Shown: piece by piece, positions 53,301-63,897 of the stretch
Layout of the letters: each line of letters starts with the position of its first letter
Numbering within the stretch: position 1 is the first letter of the stretch
Origin: Osedax frankpressi
Taxonomy: Eukaryota > Annelida > Polychaeta > Sabellida > Siboglinidae
Direction: 5' to 3'
DNA: 64,000 nt
Assembly (NCBI GenBank): GCA_964035775.1
Contig: OZ038318.1
Coordinates: forward strand, 5,473,705 to 5,537,704
Notes under the pieces: model-generated
Database searches by the model: none
Seen by the model: only the letters and a program-made list of their open reading frames with translations
Told to the model about the DNA's origin: nothing
Translations under genes and position numbers: made by a program

Positions 53301-56300
53301 AGTGTGTAGTGAGTGGTGTAGTGAATAGTGTAGTGAGTAGTGTAGTGAGTGGTGTAGTGAGTAGTGTAGTGAGTGGTGTAGTGAGTGGTGTAGTGAGTAG
53401 TGTAGTGAGTAGTGTAGTGAGTGGTGTAGTGAGTGGTGTAGTGTGTAGTGCATAGTGTAGTGTAGTGTGTAGTATATAGTGAGTAGTGCATAGTGTAGTG
53501 TGTAGTGTAGTGTGTAGTGAGTGGTGTAGTGAATAGTGTAGTGTAGTGAGTGGTGTAGTGAGTAGTGTAGTGAGTAGTGTAGTGAGTGGTGTAGTGAGTG
53601 GTGTAGTGAGTGGTGTAGTGAGTGGTGTAGTGAGTGGTGTAGTGTGTAGTGCATAGTGTAGTGTAGTGTGTAGTGTAGTGAGTGGTGTGGTGTAGTGAGT
53701 AGTGTAGTGAGTAGTGTAGTGAGTGGTGTAGTGAGTAGTGCATAGTGTAGTGTAGTGTGTAGTATATAGTGAGTAGTGCATAGTGTAATGAGTGGTGTGG
53801 TGTAGTGAGTAGTGTAGTGAGTAGTGTAGTGAGTGGTGTAGTGAGTGGTGTAGTGAGTGGTGTAGTGAGTAGTGTAGTGAGTAGTGTAGTGAGTGGTGTA
53901 GTGAGTGGTGTAGTGAGTGGTGTAGTGAGTAGTGTAGTGAGTAGTGTAGTGAGTGGTGTAGTGAGTGGTGTAGTGAGTGGTGTAGTGAGTAGTGTAGTGA
54001 GTAGTGTAGTGAGTGGTGTAGTGAGTGGTGTAGTGAGTGGTGTAGTGAGTGGTGTAGTGAGTGGTGTAGTGAGTGGTGTAGTGAGTAGTGTAGTGAGTGG
54101 TGTAGTGAGTGGTGTAGTGAGTAGTGTAGTGAGTGGTGTAGTGAGTAGTGTAGTGAGTAGTGTAGTGAGTAGTGTAGTGTGTAGTGTAGTGAGTAGTGTA
54201 GTGAGTAGTGTAGTGAGTAGTGTAGTGTGTAGTGTAGTGAGTAGTGTAGTGAGTGGTGTAGTGAGTGGTGTAGTGAGTGGTGTAGTGTGTAGTGCATAGT
54301 GTAGTGTAGTGTGTAGTATATAGTGAGTAGTGCATAGTGTAATGTGTAGTGTAGTGTGTAGTGAGTGGTGTAGTGAATAGTGTAGTGAGTAGTGTAGTGA
54401 GTGGTGTAGTGAGTAGTGTAGTGAGTGGTGTAGTGAGTGGTGTAGTGAGTAGTGCATAGTGTAGTGTAGTGTGTAGTATATAGTGAGTAGTGCATAGTGT
54501 AATGTGTAGTGTAGTGTGTAGTGAGTGGTGTAGTGAATAGTGTAGTGAGTAGTGTAGTGAGTGGTGTAGTGAGTAGTGTAGTGAGTGGTGTAGTGAGTGG
54601 TGTAGTGAGTAGTGTAGTGAGTAGTGTAGTGAGTGGTGTAGTGAGTGGTGTAGTGTGTAGTGCATAGTGTAGTGTAGTGTGTAGTATATAGTGAGTAGTG
54701 CATAGTGTAGTGTGTAGTGTAGTGTGTAGTGAGTGGTGTAGTGAATAGTGTAGTGTAGTGAGTGGTGTAGTGAGTAGTGTAGTGAGTAGTGTAGTGAGTG
54801 GTGTAGTGAGTGGTGTAGTGAGTGGTGTAGTGAGTGGTGTAGTGAGTGGTGTAGTGTGTAGTGCATAGTGTAGTGTAGTGTGTAGTGTAGTGAGTGGTGT
54901 GGTGTAGTGAGTAGTGTAGTGAGTAGTGTAGTGAGTGGTGTAGTGAGTAGTGCATAGTGTAGTGTAGTGTGTAGTATATAGTGAGTAGTGCATAGTGTAA
55001 TGAGTGGTGTGGTGTAGTGAGTAGTGTAGTGAGTAGTGTAGTGAGTGGTGTAGTGAGTGGTGTAGTGAGTGGTGTAGTGAGTAGTGTAGTGAGTAGTGTA
55101 GTGAGTGGTGTAGTGAGTGGTGTAGTGAGTGGTGTAGTGAGTAGTGTAGTGAGTAGTGTAGTGAGTGGTGTAGTGAGTGGTGTAGTGAGTGGTGTAGTGA
55201 GTGGTGTAGTGAGTGGTGTAGTGAGTGGTGTAGTGAGTGGTGTAGTGAGTAGTGTAGTGAGTGGTGTAGTGAGTGGTGTAGTGAGTAGTGTAGTGAGTGG
55301 TGTAGTGAGTAGTGTAGTGAGTAGTGTAGTGAGTAGTGTAGTGTGTAGTGTAGTGAGTAGTGTAGTGAGTAGTGTAGTGAGTAGTGTAGTGTGTAGTGTA
55401 GTGAGTAGTGTAGTGAGTAGTGTAGTGAGTAGTGTAGTGAGTAGTGTAGTGTGTAGTGTAGTGAGTAGTGTAGTGTGTAGTGTAGTGAGTAGTGTAGTGA
55501 GTAGTGTAGTGAGTAGTGTAGTGTGTAGTGTAGTGAGTGGTGTAGTGAGTAGTGTAGTGAGTAGTGTAGTAAGTGGTGTAGTGTGTAGTGTAGTGAGTGG
55601 TGTAGTGAGTAGTGTAGTGAGTAGTGTAGTGAGTAGTGTAGTGAGTAGTGTAGTGAGTGGTGTAGTGAATAGTGTAGTGAGTGGTGTAGTGAGTAGTGTA
55701 GTGTGTAGTGTAGTGAGTGGTGTAGTGAGTAGTGTAGTGTGTAGTGTGTAGTGTAGTGAGTGGTGTAGTGTAGTGAGTGGTGTAGTGTGTAGTGTAGTGT
55801 TAGTGTAGTGTGTAGTGTGTAGTGTAGTGAGTGGTGTAGTGAGTAGTGTAGTGTTAGTGTAGTGTGTAGTGTGTAGTGTAGTGAGTGGTGTAGTGAGTAG
55901 TGTAGTGTGTAGTGTAGTGAGTAGTGTAGTAAGTGGTGTAGTGTGTAGTGTAGTGAGTGGTGTAGTGAGTAGTGTAGTGTGTAGTGTAGTGTGTAGTATA
56001 GTGTGTAGTGTAGTGTAGTGTGTAGTGTGTAGTGTGTAGTGCATAGTGTGTAGTGTAGTGAGTGGTGTAGTGTGTAGTGTAGTGAGTGGTGTAGTGTGTA
56101 GTGTTAGTGTGTAGTGTAGTGAGTAGTGTATAGTGACATCACCATGACATCACCATGACATCACCACGACATCACTATGACATCACCATGACATCACTAT
56201 GCCATCACTATGACATCACTATGACATCACTATGACATCACTATGCCATCACCACGACATCACTATGCCATCACCACGACATCACTATGCCATCACTATG

Positions 56301-57910
56301 ACATCACTATGACATCACCACGACATCACCACGACAACACCACGACATCACCACGACATCACCACGACATCACCACGACATCACCACGACATCACTACGC
56401 CATCACTATGACATCACTATGACGATGACATCACTATGACATCACTATGACGATGACAGGTGGATACATAACATTAACAAACTAACCAATGGACTACTAG
56501 ACCGAAGTTGATCGTAGCTGGCATGCCTGCTCCGACCTGTATTAGGAGAGAAATATGTCATGTAGTATGTCATGTGGTATGTAATGTAGTATGTCATGTG
56601 GTATGTCATGTAGTATGTCATGTAGTATGTAATGTGGTATGTCATGTGGTATGTAATGTGGTATGTCATGTGGTATGTAATGTGGTATGGCATGTTGTAT
56701 GTAATGTAGTATGTCATGTAGTATGTCATGCAGTATGTCAAGTAGTATGGCAAGTAGTATGACATGTAGTATGACATGTGGTATGACATGTGGTATGACA
56801 TGTGGTATGTAATGTGGTATGACAAGCGGTATGTCATGCAGTATGTCAAGTAGTATGGCAAGTAGTATGTCATATAGTGCATCATGTAGTATGGCATGTA
56901 GTATGTCATGTAGTATGGCAAGTAGTATGTCATATAGTGCATCATGTAGTATGGCATGTAGTATGGTGTGTAGTATGTCATGTAGTAAGATACTTCCTAA
57001 ATGGAATGTTACAGTAACATACTAATTGGATACCTTCATTGTGGGTAATATTGTTATGGGGTGCATGTCAATTAAAAACAGCCTATTACATAAGTATGAG
57101 TATTTGTAATTACTTACATATTCTATAAATAGAATAACTATATTACTTACTCATTATATAATTAGAATATTAATAATAGTTAGATATAGTTACATTTCTA
57201 TTACAATTATATTTAATAATCTTTTAAATGATGTTTTTGTATATTTAACAATTCAATTTATATTTCTCGTCAATATATTAGTATATAGATAGTACATATT
57301 ATATATTAAGCCAATATTTAAAAGAATCTCAAAGCTAACTTGTAATTATTTGTACGAAATAAATAAATAAAGACACGAAATAAATAACAATATCTTAAAA
57401 TAGTAGAATACACTAATATCATTTTAGCATCTTAAATGTATTCACAATAGATGTATTGTGTTAAAAATGATTGGTACGATAGTAAATGTATATAAAGTTT
57501 AAATAATTAGTCATTACTGTGGGTATATTGCAAGCTAAGAATCCTCTGGAAACAGAGGATTCCCCGAAAGAATAGACCATTATAAACCATTATAAAATAT
57601 ATATATACATTTATATACTACTTTATATACAGGCAATGTTGGCATTCAGTATTCAAGGGACAAGGTTATTTATTATAGTTATTTACAAGATAATAACTAA
57701 TAAATAAAATATATTGATTATGCTAACATAGTAAAATATAATATAATGACACAACATTGAAATGTACAACAAGCTGTTACATCACAATTACATCACAATT
57801 TACAGAAAAGGATAAAGTCCACTCGGAAATTCAAGCTAATTTAATGATTCTGTTTTATAAAAAAACTATAAATAAAATAATCTAATTACATAAATATAGA
57901 GGGGAATATA

Positions 57911-57941
<31 letters not shown>

Positions 57942-60900
57942 ATATCTATATATCTATATATCTGTATATCTATATCTATATATATATATCTATCCATTGA
58001 ATTGAATTGAAAAGTTTATTTATACACAAAAAGATATGTCCTCATTTGTGTTTTAAAGAGAGTAAAATAATATCATAAATGATAAAATAAAATCAGTTAG
58101 AGGACTCTGACATTCGGGCAGATACATATCCATCCATTTCTACCCCTCTCCCTCTCCCTCCCTCCCTCCCTACCTACCTACCTACCTACCTCCCTCGCTC
58201 CCTCTCTCTCTCTCTCTCCAGTTCAGTTTCAAAACAAACTCAATAACTACCCCATAGAAAGAACCTGATTTATTCTTTAATTCACTACATTAGAATGACC
58301 TATTAAAATAAGCAGATAGGATGTGTCTATCTGAATAAGTGAATTTCAAATATGATCTGCATTAGTTTATGGATGTAAACAAATCACAAATTGAAAAGTA
58401 GGTTGATGTACATTGTACTTTGTACAGTGTATAGTGTACAGTGTACAATGTACACTGTACAATGTACAGTGTACACTGTACAATGTACATTGTACACTTT
58501 ACATTGTACACTATACATTGTACAGTGTACATTGTACAGTGTACATTGTACACTAAGTGTACCTGGTACAGGCATTGCCAATCATTAAAGGAAGTTGGGT
58601 ATTAAATTAGTAAGACCATGTCCTATAAATTCTATTATTAGATATATCATAATATTGCTCATAGTTATGAGATTCTAGAATATACAAGGGGCAATTATGT
58701 GTCTGGAAAATTAAGTACATTGCATATTCTAATATTTATTATATTAAAGATTTATTACCTAAAAAACATATTATAATTCTAGGTATATACATATATAGAT
58801 ATATTATAAATATTATATATATATATAATATATATTAACTCTAATTATATGAATGCACTTAACACATTATAAATGTTACAATTTTCAGAGAATATATAAT
58901 ATATACAATATAAAAAATGAAATTACCTGGATTATTAGCAAGGTTAAATTATAATTTATTTTATTTCCCAATATAAATCCATGTAATTCTATGTAGATTT
59001 ATGTAATTAAGTTTTTGAATTGACAATTTTCTAAGAAACCAGATGATTTAACTTAACAAATAAATTATAAATTCATATATAATTTTGGTAAATAAAATAT
59101 AATTATAATTTAATTAAATTAATTAAACAAATTATATATATTTTCTTATTTATTATATAACAAAAAAATAAAATAGTCTGGATGGTTACTTAAATCATTG
59201 TGTTAGATTGCTGGTTAGATGCAAAATGCTAGTAATATATTTGTAATGTAATTTAATATACTATTAATTCGATTTTTGAATGCATTATATTGTATTTTAA
59301 ATTTATATATAAATATATATCTTAATTTGTAAATAATTAATCAAAGTGTATATATTAACATATACATAATATATATATTAAACATCTACATAGTATATAT
59401 ATAAAACATAGCATAGTGGGTATATTAAACATTAAAATTCATTATTCCAGACTCAATTAATCAAATAATGATTTATATTCTATATATTACATAAATCTAA
59501 CTGGATAAAATATCTTCATAAGTTGTAACTTTTTTTCAAGTAATTAAATAGCTATTCATCTAATTTTCACATATATAATTCACTTCTACTTTCAATTGGA
59601 TAGATGTACTATGTGTAAATGACGTCACCAGTATATAATGCGATATATAAACAGTTACCATTTACTCAATAACCATCAGCAAATCATATTCTATATAATG
59701 CAAATAATGATTCTTTATAAATTTATTTCCTATTAACATACAATATACAGAATTTACAGAAACATAAAAAATTAACAAACCTCATATACATTAATTCGTC
59801 TTATATGATATTAATAAATGTATATATTATTTTCAAGAAAGTACAGCTTAAGTTAGTTACAATTTAATGACCAAAAGTTAATAAAATACAGTTTTTAGGT
59901 AATAAATGTCATTCCAACCAATCTGGTTGAATTTCCAACGGTGTTGGCTTAGTTTTTAATCTTTTCAGGGCTTGTCTATTTTTATTATAATAAAAATAAG
60001 TTTACCAATTTATTTTATTAAAAATATTCATATTAAAATTGTAGTCTTTAAAAAAATTATTAATTGAGATGTTACATAATATGATGGTGTAATATGATGC
60101 TGTAATATGATGCTGTAATATGATGCTGTAATATGATGCTGTAATATGATGCTGTAATATGATGCTGTAATATGATGCTGTAATATGATGCTGTAATATG
60201 ATGCTGTAATATGATGCTGTAATATGATGCTGTAATATGATGCTGTAATATGATGCTGTAATATGATGCTGTAATATGATGCTGTAATATGATGCTGTAA
60301 TATGATGCTGTAATATGATGCTGTAATATGATGCTGTAATATGATGCTGTAATATGATGCTGTAATATGATGCTGTAATATGATGCTGTAATATGATGCT
60401 GTAATATGATGCTGTAATATGATGCTGTAATATGATGCTGTAATATGATGCTGTAATATGATGCTGTAATATGATGCTGTAATATGATGCTGTAATATGA
60501 TGCTGTAATATGATGCTGTAATATGATGCTGTAATATGATGCTGTAATATGATGCTGTAATATGATGCTGTAATATGATGCTGTAATATGATGCTGTAAT
60601 ATGATATTGACAGTTTATATTCATTTGAAATGGATCATTTTTTAAAAAATAAATATGTGTTTAAATTTATCAAAACTTCTAAAATTTAACTTTGTTGCAC
60701 GGAATCACCCACTAATCAAATAAAAGATCTTGAAAATAATCCTTATTACAAATATTGATATAACATAACAATAAATATATATTTTATATGTATTTAAATA
60801 ATATAACAATAACTATATAATTTATAAATATTGATAGTACATAACAATGAATATATAATTTTAAAATATTGATATTACCTAACAATGAATATATAATTTA

Positions 60901-61860
60901 TAAATATTGATATTTACTGATTAGAATAGTAGTAGTTGATAATTATTAGTGTTAAACACTTGTTTATGTATTATTAATAATTTTACTTTTTATTATGAAG
61001 AACACGTAATGGTTCACATTCGACTAGCAATCCTAAACAGTTACAATCGTTACAAACTCACTCAGGCACGCGTCGCGGGCCTCGGACGACCAGTCGAGTC
61101 CCGAGGTGCGTTCCGGGGGAGTTTTGCAATCCCTCGGGGTTTTGCAATCCCTCGGGGAAGAGGAGACTTCGCGCGGATGAGACTGCCCGGGTGGTCCTCG
61201 AACGGCTCCGGCGTTCTCGACGCTTCCTCCGGGGTAGAACGTCTGAGCGTCGATCGACGGCGCGTTCTGCTTCCGGTACGATTCGACGGAACGCGGGTCG
61301 AAGTCGAATCGGTGGTCGTAACGGGGCGACGGACCGCGCGACGGACCGCGCGATGGACCGCGCGATGGACCGCGCGATGGACCACGCGATGGACCGCGCG
61401 ACGGACCCGCTACCATCGCGCTCGGGCTACCGTGCATCGCGCTCGGGCTACCGTGCATCGGACTCGGGCTACCGTGCATCGGACTCGGGGTGCCGTGCAC
61501 CGGCGTCGAGGCATGCCTGCGGACTTCGAATCTTCCCACCACTTGTTTCACGGCATCGGTGTCGGTGTCGCTGCCGTCCGAACTGGTTGGCCGTTCGTTT
61601 CGACTGCCCGGGCTGCGTTTCAGGGAGCGACTGCGCCTCCTACAAGTCGAAGCGGAGTTCTGCGAGTTTTGACGTCTAGGTGTGTCGTTAGCCCTCCGAA
61701 CTTCGCCGAGGAAATAGCGGCCGCTGTCGCGTGTGTAACTGTTGTTAGGGGAGCTGTTTAAGAATGGAGAAGTCGTCTTGTTTTCGTTTTCATCTTTATT
61801 TTTACACATAGTTAAATCGAGTGGTTCGACCGAAGCTTCATCGGATGATATAATTGTCAT
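41700..61860 (-). CDS. BAK-like BCL-2 family protein with long N-terminal extension
   Basis: Minus-strand exons in order: 61062-61860, 56487-56536, 52461-52584, 51378-51477, 48515-48578, 48172-48254, 47447-47522, 43220-43336 and 41700-41810 (or from 41942). All phases match. Exon 3 starts with helix alpha1, [17 protein letters not shown] (compare TEEVFRSYVFYRHQQEQ in BAK). Exon 5 holds BH3 ([12 protein letters not shown]), exon 7 BH1 ([20 protein letters not shown] has NWGRVVALLGFGYRLA), exon 8 alpha6 and BH2 ([11 protein letters not shown]), cut after the Trp as in other family genes. The last exon ends in a hydrophobic anchor ([19 protein letters not shown]). The predicted role is pore formation in the mitochondrial outer membrane during apoptosis. 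The N-terminal 280 residues are disordered, with GPSR and MHGSPS repeats and PLDLT (possible CtBP motif). BH1 has Ser for the usual Gly. The BCL-2 core is firm; the link to exon 1 rests on phase and splice sites. Confidence 0.85.
42125..43213. repeat. GGGGTAAGGGTA-type hexamer mosaic in BAK-like intron 8
   Basis: About 180 hexamers (GGTAGG, GGTAAG, AGTAGG, TATAAG) arranged in recurring larger blocks such as GTATAAGAGTAGGGGTAAGG. It begins about 10 bases from the donor of the minus-strand intron. Both strands are free of stops, giving frames of 380, 454 and 365 codons. These are by-products. The sequence is telomere-like but lies within a gene. Confidence 0.95.
43540..44265 (+). mobile_element. 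LINE reverse-transcriptase remnant
   Basis: Segments match the RT of CR1/Jockey-type LINEs. The frame from 43557 has [20 protein letters not shown] and [10 protein letters not shown] (the NxS...G.FPD.LK region). About 80 bases past its stop is IYADDNTL (43829-43852), the RT active site. Further on come VQFLGIYIHDKL (about 43998) and [10 protein letters not shown] (about 44110). Some 150 residues between FPD and YADD are missing, so there is an internal deletion besides frameshifts and stops. 5' and 3' ends are not seen. It sits in intron 7 of the BAK-like gene, antisense to it. Old and inactive. Confidence 0.75.
44290..44378. repeat. (TA)n tract
   Basis: TA dinucleotide run with two TACA interruptions. 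Confidence 0.95.
46278..47352. repeat. 12-bp GC-rich array TTCGCCACCGCC in BAK-like intron 7
   Basis: About 90 units of TTCGCCACCGCC with 6-bp deletions and extra TTCGCC hexamers. It is the most GC-rich part of the window. No frame contains a stop, so several overlapping frames of 363-439 codons exist (PPSPPPS, RHRL, AKAVAK, GGGEGG, WRRR). The real exon (47447-47522) ends about 95 bases to the right, so the array lies wholly within the intron. Confidence 0.97.
47685..48152. repeat. 19-bp array AGGTCTAAATACCACGTCC in BAK-like intron 6
   Basis: About 24 copies. On the gene's strand the array begins about 20 bases after the donor GTCAGT at 48171. Confidence 0.95.
50092..51380. repeat. 18-bp minisatellite CACTATAACTAATGTCAT in BAK-like intron 4
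   Basis: About 71 copies. On the minus strand the first unit includes the donor GTTAGT at 51377. Open frames of 429 and 423 codons (VIVMTL and NVITIT repeats) are by-products. Confidence 0.97.
51553..52445. repeat. GTGTTAGTGTAAGGTGTAAG-type array in BAK-like intron 3
   Basis: Alternating AGGTGTTAGTGTA and AGGTGTAAGTGT units. Larger blocks repeat, for example 51655-51770 and 51775-51890. On the gene's strand it starts about 15 bases from the donor GTAAGT at 52460. Confidence 0.95.
52945..56125. repeat. 3.2-kb GTGTAGTGAGTGGTGTAGTG minisatellite in BAK-like intron 2
   Basis: Built from 11-12-bp units (GTAGTGAGTGGT, GTAGTGAGTAGT, GTAGTGTGTAGT). There is higher-order structure: a block with TATATAGTGAGTAGTGCATA recurs many times, and the TAGTGTAATGAGTGG junctions at 53781 and 54993 show a duplication offset of about 1212 bp. 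Minus-strand open frames of 671, 689 and 947 codons ([14 protein letters not shown]) are by-products. Confidence 0.97.
56126..56456. repeat. 11-bp array GACATCACCAT in BAK-like intron 2
   Basis: About 30 copies of GACATCACCAT/GACATCACTAT/GCCATCACTAT. It directly follows the previous array without a spacer and ends about 25 bases from the exon 2 donor at 56486. Confidence 0.95.
56560..56985. repeat. 12-bp array TAGTATGTCATG in BAK-like intron 1
   Basis: About 35 copies with TGG/TAG and GTCA/GACA/GTAA variants. It ends about 22 bases from the acceptor of exon 2 (56537). Confidence 0.95.
56986..58400. other. Intron 1 of the BAK-like gene, AT-rich part
   Basis: No gene seen. A TATC tetramer run lies at 57912-57990, and pyrimidine-rich CTCC/TACC/CTCT runs lie at 58138-58222. 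A perfect short hairpin occurs at 57539-57562. Confidence 0.6.
57539..57562. other. Perfect 10-bp hairpin with GAAA loop
   Basis: GAATCCTCTG, loop GAAA, then CAGAGGATTC. The flanks are AT-rich. It does not match the histone 3' stem-loop or a hammerhead core. Function unknown. Confidence 0.6.
58408..58560. repeat. Palindromic TGTACA array
   Basis: Units TGTACAGTGTACAATGTACA are themselves nearly self-complementary, so the whole 150-bp block can fold back on itself or extrude cruciforms. Both strands translate to almost the same [10 protein letters not shown]-type repeats, which reflects the palindromy. Confidence 0.9.
59909..59975 (-). CDS. Possible orphan terminal exon
   Basis: On the minus strand, after an AATAG acceptor-like site, 22 codons read [10 protein letters not shown] and [11 protein letters not shown] then TGA. 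The composition looks coding within an AT-rich intron. Its entry phase (2) does not fit exon 1 of the BAK-like gene (phase 1), so it is not a simple alternative last exon. I recognise no family. It could be a chance frame. Confidence 0.2.
60078..60607. repeat. 13-bp array GATGCTGTAATAT in BAK-like intron 1
   Basis: About 40 virtually identical copies; the most homogeneous array in the window, so it expanded recently or is kept uniform. The 198-codon minus-strand frame ([13 protein letters not shown] repeats) is a by-product. Confidence 0.97.
61325..61410. repeat. 12-bp coding repeat in exon 1 of the BAK-like gene
   Basis: Seven copies of GACGGACCGCGC-like units encode GPSR repeats on the minus strand. 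An adjacent 18-bp repeat (about 61415-61500) encodes MHGSPS. Both lie inside the predicted N-terminal extension. Confidence 0.85.
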
Positions 61861-62139
61861 TTTTATAAATTTGAAATGGGTAATATCAAAATAATATAAA
61901 TTAATATATTAATTTAATGTATCTGTGAAATTTATAAAAATATTTTTAAAACTTGTAAAAATGTTTTAAAAACTTATTTTACTCTTAATACTTTAAAAAC
62001 TTAACACTTTATAAGTGTAAATAATAATACTAATTATAACTTAGGCATTTTAAACAATATGTGTAAGGTGTATGTTAATGCAAAAGTAATATACAAATGA
62101 AAATAATTTAATTTTACAAATGTAAAAATAAACTCTAGG

Positions 62140-63850
62140 CATTGTCTAGTTAGGTTGTGAACCTATAGTGCTTTGTTTACAATAATATTATTAATAATTT
62201 GTGCAATCTTCATGTGTTTGTGGTTCATATAGCTGTCGTATGCTGTCGTATGCAATATGGATTGCTATGCAATATGGATTATAACATGCGACATAATCTG
62301 ATATTTTTGTATACATTTACAAATCAATTATTTAAAAATATATAGTACAAACTATAAAAATACTAATTGAATTTATAGTTATTTTGTATTAAAATACATT
62401 TTTACTATAATATTTTTATAAAATATTATATTGATAAATTTATTTATTTACTTATAGGCGTGTCTAAAGTATTTTGAATTAAAATTCAAATTTTTACATG
62501 TGAATTTCGAATTCAAAATTTCATTGAAATCAGTAATATTTATTTTCAAAAACATCTTATATAATGAGTTTTTTTATTCTAGCAAATGATATATTATTCA
62601 ATAAAGTGTCTAGACATTCTCTTAATCATTCTGTAATTTAATTTCTACCTTTTTACTAAATTATTAAAATTAACCTTTAGCTATTTCTATCTGTATATCT
62701 TCAAAATTTCTTATTTATAATTGAACTATTTAGTAAAATATTTAATTCAATTCAATAGGTATATTTATAATGTGAAGTCGTAGATTAATTGTTATTCACT
62801 ACACTATATCACTGTGACATTGACTCATAAAATATTCATAATATATATATAACTAAAATTACTAATTTTATTAACATTTGTAGGGTTTATCTATCAAAAT
62901 TATTAAATATTGTATTCACTTTATCTTACGAAAATTTATATGAACAAAAAGATTCGTACAATTGCGGTGTTTACGCTTGTATGGTTATTATAATTATATT
63001 TTCACGTATAATAACATATAAGTTATTTAATAAACTATTAATAATGATATCTCAATGAAGAACACATAAATAATATTCTGTTACAAAAATGTACAGGCTG
63101 CATCGAAGATATTAAATTATTTCAAAAATACAGAAAATATGAGATTATATATATTTAATAAATTAATATTTAATATATTAATAAATTAACATTGTAAAGT
63201 TGAACATATACTTTTATTTATTTATGAATCTCGTATTAGATTGTTATATAATAATAAATATCATATTGCAGATTTAAATAATATATTATTATTAAATTAT
63301 TGTATATACTATATTATCTTAAACATCTATATATACAGGTATACAGGGGACTTCAATTTATTTATCAAAAATGCTATTAGAAAATGGCTTTTTAATAATT
63401 AAATAATAAATTGAATTGTGTAAATACTATTTACTAAATAGTATCTATACAATTAAATTTATTAATTATAATTTTAAAATTACAATGTTTATCTATTTTC
63501 ATTGCCATGGTTATTTAGTTGATTGACATCTAGAACATCTTATAAAAGAATTTTATTTATTGTGAGTAATGGATAATATATATTATGTTGTATATTTCTT
63601 AAGTAAGATTACGCTTTAATCAATTGCGAGATTTTTTATATACACGTAAGATACTTATATAAAGCAATTTATTTTACTTTTATGATTATTTAAAAAGTAT
63701 TTAACAATATACGATAATAGGAATTTCCTTAGTTTCAATGCTATAATCCATATTGCATAGTAATCCATATTGCATACGTCATAGCCATAGATTTGTATTG
63801 GTGTCATGTGCAAAATGGGTTGCTGAGCAAAGTGCATCGTTTCACGTGAC
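62140..63850. mobile_element. Second inverted-repeat element, related to the one at 11.75 kb
   Basis: The left end (62140-62235) has AGGCATTGTCTAGTTAGG, GTGCTTTGTTTACAATAAT and TTTGTGGTTCATA, like the left arm of the 11.75-kb element. Just inside, 62247-62283 is the inverted copy of 63742-63778 (37 bp with one mismatch, containing GCAATATGGATT twice). Farther out the right arm is diverged. No transposase frame is present. Boundaries are approximate. Confidence 0.5.
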
Positions 63851-63859
63851 ATAATCTGA

Positions 63860-63897
63860 TGCGAGATGGCGTGCGTTGAAACGCACGCCATCTCGCA
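63860..63897. other. Perfect 16-bp GC-rich hairpin
   Basis: TGCGAGATGGCGTGCG, six-base loop TTGAAA, then CGCACGCCATCTCGCA. There are no mismatches, in DNA that is otherwise about 75 percent AT. The preceding ACATAATCTGAT also occurs at about 62291 in the neighbouring element, so the hairpin may belong to a transposon end. Confidence 0.85.

Noticed and set aside
52851-56044. Minus-strand frames of 671-947 codons rich in [14 protein letters not shown]
   Set aside because: Products of a stop-free tandem array in an intron; no start context and no domain.
57539-57562. Histone mRNA 3' stem-loop
   Set aside because: Stem and loop sequence do not fit the histone consensus, and no histone gene is nearby.
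61191-61761. Plus-strand frames over the first BAK-like exon
   Set aside because: The minus-strand frame is longer, starts with ATG, ends at an ideal GTGAGT donor and continues in phase; the plus frames are Arg-rich shadows.
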